Notes under the pieces: generated by a model | Databases searched by the model: none | Seen by the model: the letters and a program-made list of their open reading frames with translations, nothing else | Told to the model about the DNA's origin: nothing | Made by a program: the position numbers and the translations under genes | Source: Phycisphaerae bacterium | GTDB taxonomy: Bacteria; Planctomycetota; Phycisphaerae; Tepidisphaerales; Tepidisphaeraceae | Reading direction: 5' to 3' | Length of the DNA: 36,038 bases | Assembly: GCA_025936175.1 (NCBI GenBank) | Contig: JAICTV010000027.1 | Span: 1-36,038, forward strand | Shown: positions 30,714 to 36,038 of the stretch, piece after piece | Layout of the letters: the number at the start of each line of letters is the position of its first letter | How positions within the stretch are numbered: position 1 is the stretch's first letter

Positions 30714-32258
30714 GTGTCCGTGCTGTGTGCGTCGCCGTTGGAGTCAGTAGAGGCTGGTGAGTTGCAGGGCCGCGCGCTGCGCCGCGCGATGGGCCTTGTC
30801 ACCCTTTCGTGGGTGTTCGGCTCGGTGTGGGCGACCGCCATCGGTGGTGCGCCCTTCTCAATCTTCGCACGAGATCTGGGTGCGAGTGAGTTTCAGATCG
30901 GCGTGCTGGCGGCACTCCCGTTTCTCGCCTCGCTCGTCTCCATGCCGGCATCGCTTCTCACCGAGCGCACCGGCGCGCGGAAGAAGATTTTTCTCACGAG
31001 TTTGTATACACAACGCCTGCTCTGGATTCCCATCGCGATCGTTCCATTATGGATCCTGAGCGCCACAGGGAAGAGTGGGGTTTCCTCCTCCGATCGCCGC
31101 TCACTCGCCGTCGCCACATTCATGTTGTTGATCCTGCTGATGCATTCAGCAGGCGCGATGGGCGGGCCCGGATGGCTGAGTTGGATGGCGGACATCATTC
31201 CCGACCGCTGCCGCGGGAAATACTTCTCGCGACGACGACAGTGGGGCATCCTCTCGGCGATTCCTGCGGCCCTCGTCGCCGGATGGATCGTCGATCACAT
31301 GACCACGGGTGCGGCAGGCGGGGGCGGTGGGACGCTCAGATGGTGCGCGATCATCTTCCTCTGCGCCGCGGTCTTCGGCGTGATCGACATTCACCTGTTT
31401 CGGTATGTGCCGAACGTGCCGATGGAGCCGCGGCGGAGCGTGCCGATTCTGCGCCTGATCGGCGAACCGCTGCGCGACAAACAATTTCTTTTTTTCGCCG
31501 GGTTCGTGGCGACGCTTACCTTCGCCGTCAGCTTCATGGGACAGTTCGTCACGTTCTTCCTGATGGATCGCGTCGGCGTGACGGGGACGGGAATCCAGAT
31601 GATGCTTCTGGTTTCCCCGATGCTCGCGCAGCTTCTGGTGTTGCCGGTGTGGGGACATGTCGCCGATCGCATGGGAAAGAAGCCGGTGATGGCGATCGCG
31701 TCGCTTGGGCTGGTGCCGGTGGGGCTGGGCTGGTGCTTCATGGGCCCGGGGCTGCACTGGCTCGGCTACATGCTCTCGGTCGCGGGCGCGGCGCTGTGGA
31801 CGGGCGTGGAAGTCGCGAACCTCAACTTCGTGCTCGAGTTCAGCGGATCGGATAACGGCGAAGCCGGCGGCAGCGCATATGTCGCCGTCAACAGCGTCAT
31901 CATTAACATCGCCGGCTGCGTGGGCGGGCTCAGCGCCGGGGTCATCGCCAAGCTTCTCAAGGATTGGCACTGGGACCCGGGCGTCCCCGGCATCGCCAGC
32001 GTCGGTTTCTATGAAGTGCTCTTCGCGCTCAGCGGTGTCATGCGATTGGTTGCGGCGATCGTTTTCCTTCCGTTCCTTGTCGAGCAGAACGCCGGCAGCA
32101 CGATGGAAGCGCTCCGGTTCATGAGCGCGAACATCTACAACAACCTGTTCGGCGCGATCCTGGCGCCGATGCGCTTCCTGCGCATCCACGACCGCGAACG
32201 CGCGACACAGAAGATCATCCCGTTCCCGCAGTCACCCCCGTTGCGCAAGGCTGCGTGA
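30714..32258 (+). CDS. Major facilitator superfamily transporter
   Basis: The 514-aa protein begins at GTG, after which a polar N-terminus of about 25 residues leads into about 12 membrane helices. Segments typical of MFS proteins include FQIGVLAALPFLASLVSMPASLLTERTGARKK (loop 2-3 signature region), WGHVADRMGKKPVMAIASLG (the repeated signature in the second half), and long inter-half loops around 175-190. A motif GPGWLSWMADIIPDRCRGKYFSRRR in the middle is characteristic of a subgroup in planctomycetes and related bacteria. The substrate is unknown. The C-terminal tail (RIHDRERATQKIIPFPQ) is cytoplasmic. It is followed by ettA after 54 bp, which seems to have its own -10. Confidence 0.8.
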   Translation: MSVLCASPLESVEAGELQGRALRRAMGLVTLSWVFGSVWATAIGGAPFSIFARDLGASEFQIGVLAALPFLASLVSMPASLLTERTGARKKIFLTSLYTQRLLWIPIAIVPLWILSATGKSGVSSSDRRSLAVATFMLLILLMHSAGAMGGPGWLSWMADIIPDRCRGKYFSRRRQWGILSAIPAALVAGWIVDHMTTGAAGGGGGTLRWCAIIFLCAAVFGVIDIHLFRYVPNVPMEPRRSVPILRLIGEPLRDKQFLFFAGFVATLTFAVSFMGQFVTFFLMDRVGVTGTGIQMMLLVSPMLAQLLVLPVWGHVADRMGKKPVMAIASLGLVPVGLGWCFMGPGLHWLGYMLSVAGAALWTGVEVANLNFVLEFSGSDNGEAGGSAYVAVNSVIINIAGCVGGLSAGVIAKLLKDWHWDPGVPGIASVGFYEVLFALSGVMRLVAAIVFLPFLVEQNAGSTMEALRFMSANIYNNLFGAILAPMRFLRIHDRERATQKIIPFPQSPPLRKAA

Positions 32259-32296
32259 GGCGGCACGAGCGACTCCCCATTTGCAGTGCGCGCGCG

Positions 32297-32302
32297 TACC
32301 AT
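32297..32302 (+). promoter_or_regulatory. -10-like element TACCAT upstream of ettA
   Basis: TACCAT ends 10 nt before the ATG at 32313, giving a predicted leader of about 4 nt. No Shine-Dalgarno site is present. A similar arrangement (TACGAT, 34083-34088) precedes the next gene. Confidence 0.35.
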
Positions 32303-32312
32303 TCGCGGCCCT

Positions 32313-34007
32313 ATGTCGACCACAGAACCCAACAAGATCATCTATTCCATGATCGGGGTCTCCAAGACCCACGAGAAGAAGACGATCCTCAAAGACATCT
32401 ACCTGTCCTACTTCTACGGCGCCAAGATCGGCGTGCTCGGCCTCAACGGCGCGGGAAAGAGCACGCTGCTCCGCATTCTCGCCGGCGTCGATAAGAACTT
32501 CGAAGGTCAGATCAGCAAGTCGCCCGGCTACACCGCCGGCTTTCTCGAGCAGGAGCCCAAGCTCGATGAGTCGCTGACCGTCCGGCAAGTCGTCGAGCAG
32601 GGGATGCAATCGACGATCGACCTGCTCAGGCAGTTCGACGACGTGAACGAGAAGCTCGCCGATCCGGACCTGTCGCCCGAGGCGATGGAGAAGCTGCTCG
32701 AGAAGCAGGGGAACATCCAGGAGAAGCTCGATGCCGTGAACGCGTGGGACCTCGATCAGCAACTCGAGCAGGCGATGGATGCCCTGCGCTGCCCGCCGGC
32801 GGATTCGCCGATCAAACTGCTCAGCGGCGGAGAAAAGCGCCGCGTCGCGCTGTGCCGGTTGCTGTTGCAGAAGCCGGACATTCTGCTGCTCGATGAGCCG
32901 ACGAATCATCTCGACGCCGAATCCGTCGCGTGGCTGGAGCAGCATCTGGCGCGTTATGCCGGCACGGTCATCGCCGTCACGCATGACCGCTACTTCCTCG
33001 ACAACGTCGCCGGCTGGATCCTCGAGCTCGATCGTGGGGCAGGCATTCCGTGGAAGGGCAACTACTCGAGCTGGCTCGAACAGAAGCGCAAGCGGCTGGA
33101 GATCGAAGAGAAGACGGAGTCCGCGCGACAGAAGGCGCTGGCGCGCGAGCTCGAATGGGTGCGCCAATCCGCCAGGGCGCGTCACGCCAAATCGAAAGCC
33201 CGCATCGCCGCCTACGAGCGCATGGCCGCCGAGGAGCAGTCGAAAAAGATTGCTGAGGTCGAGATCTACATCCCGCCCGGCCCGCGGCTCGGGCAGCTCG
33301 TCATCGAAGCGCAGAACGTCACCAAGGCGTACGGCGACAACGTCCTGATGCAGGGGATGAGTTTCTCCCTCCCGCCGGGCGGGATCATCGGCGTCATCGG
33401 GCCCAACGGCGCCGGCAAGACGACGCTCTTCCGAATGATCACCTTGCAGGAGAAGCCTGACTCCGGCCAGATCAAGATCGGGGAGAGCGTGAAGCTCGCG
33501 TATGTGGAGCAGTCGCGCGATTCGCTTGGCGAGACGCAATCCGTCTGGCAGGCGTTGAGCGACGGCCAGGAATTCATCCAGCTCGGCACGCAGCGCGTCA
33601 ACAGCCGCGCGTACACCTCGCGCTTCGGCTTCACGGGAACGGATCAGTCGCGCAGCGTCGGCACGCTCTCCGGCGGCGAGCGCAACCGCATTCACCTCGG
33701 GCGCATGCTCAAGAGCGGCGCCAACGTCATCCTGCTGGACGAGCCGACCAACGACCTTGATGTGAACACGATCCGCGCGCTGGAGGAGGCGATGGAAAAC
33801 TTCGCCGGCTGCGTCGTGGTGATCAGCCACGACCGCTGGTTTCTTGACCGAATCGCGACGCACATCCTCGCCTTCGAGGGCGAGAGCCAGGTCGTCTTCT
33901 TCGACGGGAACTACACGGAATACGAAGCGGACCGGCACAAGCGGCTCGGCACCGACGCGGATCGCCCGCACCGGATCACGTATCGCAAGCTGACGAAGAC
34001 GTCGTGA
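32313..34007 (+). CDS. ettA: Energy-dependent translational throttle protein EttA (ABC-F ATPase)
   Basis: The 564-aa protein has two ABC domains and no membrane segments. Domain 1 has Walker A GLNGAGKS at 43-50, signature LSGGEKRR at 170-177, and Walker B LLLDEPTNHLD near 191-201. The EttA-type arm insertion (about 95-140) lies within domain 1. The charged inter-domain linker (about 251-305, YSSWLEQKRKRLEIEEKT onward) is the P-site tRNA interaction motif. Domain 2 has GPNGAGKT at 363-370, LSGGERNR at 452-459 and LLDEPTNDLD at 474-483. The length is close to the 555 residues of E. coli EttA. It binds the ribosomal E site and gates the first elongation steps according to ADP/ATP ratio. The start at 32313 (MSTTEPNKIIYSM) is preferred over a GTG at 32286. 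Confidence 0.93.
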   Translation: MSTTEPNKIIYSMIGVSKTHEKKTILKDIYLSYFYGAKIGVLGLNGAGKSTLLRILAGVDKNFEGQISKSPGYTAGFLEQEPKLDESLTVRQVVEQGMQSTIDLLRQFDDVNEKLADPDLSPEAMEKLLEKQGNIQEKLDAVNAWDLDQQLEQAMDALRCPPADSPIKLLSGGEKRRVALCRLLLQKPDILLLDEPTNHLDAESVAWLEQHLARYAGTVIAVTHDRYFLDNVAGWILELDRGAGIPWKGNYSSWLEQKRKRLEIEEKTESARQKALARELEWVRQSARARHAKSKARIAAYERMAAEEQSKKIAEVEIYIPPGPRLGQLVIEAQNVTKAYGDNVLMQGMSFSLPPGGIIGVIGPNGAGKTTLFRMITLQEKPDSGQIKIGESVKLAYVEQSRDSLGETQSVWQALSDGQEFIQLGTQRVNSRAYTSRFGFTGTDQSRSVGTLSGGERNRIHLGRMLKSGANVILLDEPTNDLDVNTIRALEEAMENFAGCVVVISHDRWFLDRIATHILAFEGESQVVFFDGNYTEYEADRHKRLGTDADRPHRITYRKLTKTS

Positions 34008-34097
34008 GGCGCACTTGTTGCGTCGAGTTGTTGGTCATTGAACGAATCTCGGGGCGTCGCTCGCGATGATGTACGGCATTTGTACGATGCCGCGGGC

Positions 34098-34370
34098 GTG
34101 GATTCATCGCAGCTCACATCCGAGCAGTTCGAGCGCATGTTCGCCATGGTGTCGCAACACCGCGACTACCTGTGGCGGCTGGTCGAGCGGATGCGCGTGC
34201 GGCGATTTCCCGCCGACGATCCGGTCTATCGCGCGGCGCTGACGACGTACGAGAAGGCGTCGAACCTCTGCGTGGTCATCGCGAGCTGCCGCGAGCGACT
34301 GCGCGGCGGCGGCGAGGGCGATCAGACGATCATGATGAAGAAGCCGTGGGGCGGGGATCGCCCGGCGTAG
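34098..34370 (+). CDS. Small hypothetical protein
   Basis: A GTG at 34098 gives 90 residues starting MDSSQLTSEQFERMFAMVSQ. A TTG at 34038 in the same frame would add 20 residues but lacks a ribosome site. TACGAT lies 9 nt before the GTG, as at ettA. The product is mainly helical and charged: HRDYLWRLVERMRVRRFPADDPVYRAALTTYEKASNL, then CVVIASCRERL and a Gly-rich tail ending MMKKPWGGDRPA. No family is recognised. Its last 41 bp overlap the 3' end of a gene on the opposite strand. Confidence 0.6.
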   Translation: MDSSQLTSEQFERMFAMVSQHRDYLWRLVERMRVRRFPADDPVYRAALTTYEKASNLCVVIASCRERLRGGGEGDQTIMMKKPWGGDRPA

Positions 34371-34584
34371 GTGAAACGTGCGCGGCGACGTGCTCGTAGA
34401 CGCTGGCGAGGAAGCCCATCATCGGAAAGGACGTCTTGCGGAACGGGGGCGGGCCGAGCTGCTCGAGGACGTGCTTGGGCTCTGGCGACGCCTGCAGCGC
34501 GAGCGAATCGATATCCGCAGGCGAGCGGAAGAAGCTCGCGCGGTCGGTTCGGGCGTGTGAGGCATTTTGGACGTCCAGATGCAT
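34330..34584 (-). CDS. Small hypothetical protein, 84 aa, convergent and 3'-overlapping
   Basis: The ATG at 34584 is preceded by GAGGGAG with a 3-nt gap, a plausible ribosome site. The product reads like real protein in its middle: FFRSPADIDSLALQASPEPK, HVLEQLGPPPFRKTSFPMMG, then FLASVYEHVAAHVS, ending in PGDPRPTASSS. The same DNA on the other strand gives arginine-rich translations. It lies 114 bp downstream of the helicase gene in the same direction, with a palindromic element between. Its last 41 bp overlap the convergent small gene. Family and function are not recognised. Confidence 0.55.
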   Translation of the reverse strand: MHLDVQNASHARTDRASFFRSPADIDSLALQASPEPKHVLEQLGPPPFRKTSFPMMGFLASVYEHVAAHVSPTPGDPRPTASSS

Positions 34585-34597
34585 TGGCTCCCTCAAC

Positions 34598-34690
34598 GTG
34601 GTTTGGGCGTCTCGCCCGAGCGGTCGCGGCTTGGGCCGCACGTCTTGAAGATCGCTCCGCGAAAGTGCTCGGGCCAGAGGCCCAAGCCAC
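34598..34690. repeat. Multi-hairpin palindromic element, family B
   Basis: Outer arms 34598-34621 and 34667-34690 are inverted repeats of 24 bp with a few mismatches. The left arm contains the hairpin GGGCG-TCT-CGCCC, the same as in the 7586 element. The right arm contains GGGCC-AGA-GGCCC, where the difference from the left arm is compensated inside the hairpin. A third small hairpin (GCGGC-TTGG-GCCGC) lies near 34625-34639. It sits between the stop of the helicase gene and the start of the 84-aa gene. Confidence 0.7.
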
Positions 34691-34698
34691 CATCAATA

Positions 34699-36038
34699 CT
34701 AAAACTCTCCGACGGCCTGCTCACTGAGACGCAGGTATTCCTTGAGGTCGGCGGTTGAAAGCTCGGTCAGCCACTCCTCGCCGCCGCCGACGATGGAATC
34801 GGCGAGATGCGTCTTTTCCGCCAGGAGCTTGTCAATCCGTTCCTCGACGGTGCCGAGCGCGATGAACTTGTGCACCTGCACGTTCTTCTGCTGGCCGATG
34901 CGATGCGCGCGATCGGTCGCCTGGTTCTCGACCGCCGGGTTCCACCACCGGTCGAAGTGAAACACGTGACTCGCCGCCGTCAGGTTCAATCCCAGCCCGC
35001 CGGCGCGGAGCGACAGGATGAAGATCCCGGGCTGCTGCATCGTCTGGAACAGCTGCACCATCTCATCGCGCTGCTTCTGCGGCGTGCCGCCGTGCAAATA
35101 GTAGACCGGGCAACGCAATCGCTGCGAGAGCATCCTCTGCAGCAGCCGGCCCATCTGTGCGTACTGCGTGAAGACCAAGGCCGATTCACGCTCCTCGATC
35201 ACTTCCTCGAGCATGTCGAAGAGGCGCTCGCATTTCCCGCTGCGGCGGTCGAGCTCGGCCTCGATCGGCTGCTCATCGAGCAGCGCAGGATGATCGCAGA
35301 TCTGCTTGAGCTTCGTGAGCACGGCGAGGATGAGCCCGCGGCGGCGAATCCCCGTGGCGGCGTCGATCGCCGCCAGCATCTCCGCCGTCGCGCGCTCGTA
35401 CATCGCCGCCTGCTCGACGGTGAGGTTGCAGAAGACCTTCATCTCGATCTTGTCGGGCAAATCGGAGGCGATCTGCGGATCGGTCTTGACGCGGCGCAGG
35501 ACGAACGGACGGATCATCTTGCGCAGGTGCTCGGAGCGGTCCTTGTCGAGCAGCTTCTCGATCGGGACGGCGAAGCGCTCGCGAAAATCCCTGGCGCTGC
35601 CCAGCAAACCCGGGTTCAGCACGTCCATGATCGACCAGAGCTCGGAGAGATGGTTCTCGATCGGCGTGCCGGTCATCGCGACGCGGCGCGGCGACGCGAG
35701 CGAGCGGATGGCCATGCTCGACGCGGCGGAGGGATTCTTGATCTTCTGCGCCTCATCCAGCGCCAGTCGATGCCAGGGCACGCGCATCAGCACCTCGAGA
35801 TCGCGATGCGCCAGCGCGTAGCTGGTGATGACGACGTCATGCTGCGCCGCCGCATCGACGAAGCTCTTGCCGCGGAGTCGCGCCGGACCGTGGTGCAGCA
35901 GGACGTGCAGCGACGGCGCGAAGCGTTCGAGCTCGCGCACCCAGTTGCCGACGACGGAGGTCGGCGCGAAAAGTAGCGTGGTGCCGGTGCGACGCGCCGC
36001 AGGGGCGACGCCTGCGTCGCCCTCTTCGGCATCGGAAG
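34699..36038 (-). CDS. SNF2-family DNA-dependent ATPase/helicase, C-terminal part
   Basis: The frame is open to the right window edge, so the N-terminus and Walker A motif are missing. The visible 446 residues start in helicase motif Ia (LLFAPTSVVGNWVRELERFAP). Next come motif II LALDEAQKIKNP (DEAQ), motif III MTGTPIENHLSELWSIMDVLNPGLLG, FVLRRVKTD, the C-terminal RecA lobe with ALVFTQYAQMGRLLQ, YYLHGGTPQKQRDEMV, LRAGGLGLNLTAASHVFHFDRWWNPA, and motif VI TDRAHRIGQQKNVQVHKF. This is the bacterial Rad54-like/HepA-type group, often fused N-terminally to SWIM or DUF3670 domains, which cannot be checked here. It should translocate on double-stranded DNA and remodel protein-DNA complexes. It ends LRLSEQAVGEF. 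Confidence 0.92.
   Translation of the reverse strand, partial: SDAEEGDAGVAPAARRTGTTLLFAPTSVVGNWVRELERFAPSLHVLLHHGPARLRGKSFVDAAAQHDVVITSYALAHRDLEVLMRVPWHRLALDEAQKIKNPSAASSMAIRSLASPRRVAMTGTPIENHLSELWSIMDVLNPGLLGSARDFRERFAVPIEKLLDKDRSEHLRKMIRPFVLRRVKTDPQIASDLPDKIEMKVFCNLTVEQAAMYERATAEMLAAIDAATGIRRRGLILAVLTKLKQICDHPALLDEQPIEAELDRRSGKCERLFDMLEEVIEERESALVFTQYAQMGRLLQRMLSQRLRCPVYYLHGGTPQKQRDEMVQLFQTMQQPGIFILSLRAGGLGLNLTAASHVFHFDRWWNPAVENQATDRAHRIGQQKNVQVHKFIALGTVEERIDKLLAEKTHLADSIVGGGEEWLTELSTADLKEYLRLSEQAVGEF

Overview
GC-rich bacterial DNA, most likely from a planctomycete of the Phycisphaerae / Tepidisphaera-Humisphaera type. This is inferred from two very large exported proteins with an N-terminal LEPR-XLL-like tag (LEDRRLMS, LEQRQLLS), an ECF sigma factor carrying a long membrane-anchored C-terminal extension, frequent GTG/TTG starts with weak Shine-Dalgarno sites, and dispersed extragenic palindromes. 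No rRNA, tRNA, CRISPR array, transposase or phage gene was seen.

Region 1 (1-11329) is a cell-surface polysaccharide neighbourhood. It holds the N-terminal part of an ABC-2 polysaccharide-export permease, a GT-C type membrane glycosyltransferase, a GT-B-like glycosyltransferase followed by a polysaccharide deacetylase, and a family 2 glycosyltransferase. Two paralogous secreted proteins (895 and 934 aa) with the order LEPR tag - RTX repeats - Ig-like - linker - PKD - beta-helix lie among them.

Region 2 (11642-18107) runs on the plus strand: a HEAT-repeat lipoprotein, a membrane-anchored coiled-coil protein plus a 48-aa membrane miniprotein, a GNAT acetyltransferase, RibBA (riboflavin synthesis), two small proteins (one resembling the L7/L12 C-terminal fold), and the ECF sigma factor. 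Region 3 (18108-22889) holds two tandem APC-superfamily permeases with KimA/Kup-like motifs and a C-terminal universal-stress domain. The 357-nt gap before the second contains a sequence that matches the ydaO/yuaA c-di-AMP riboswitch closely, preceded by a sigma70-like promoter. This predicts c-di-AMP control of potassium uptake.

Region 4 (22890-30713) contains an M48-type membrane metalloprotease cut by an in-frame amber codon between its zinc-ligand motifs, a PilZ protein, a TPR-methyltransferase fusion, an esterase-D-like hydrolase, and two paralogous exported proteins of an unrecognised family. Region 5 (30714-36038) holds an MFS transporter, the ABC-F translation factor EttA, two small hypothetical genes whose 3' ends overlap, and the C-terminal part of an SNF2 helicase.

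Regulatory architecture: six good intrinsic terminators, two start codons with a -10 hexamer exactly 6 nt upstream (candidate leaderless transcripts), and long inverted repeats of at least three sequence families. Every non-overlapping convergent gene junction in the window carries one of these repeats.
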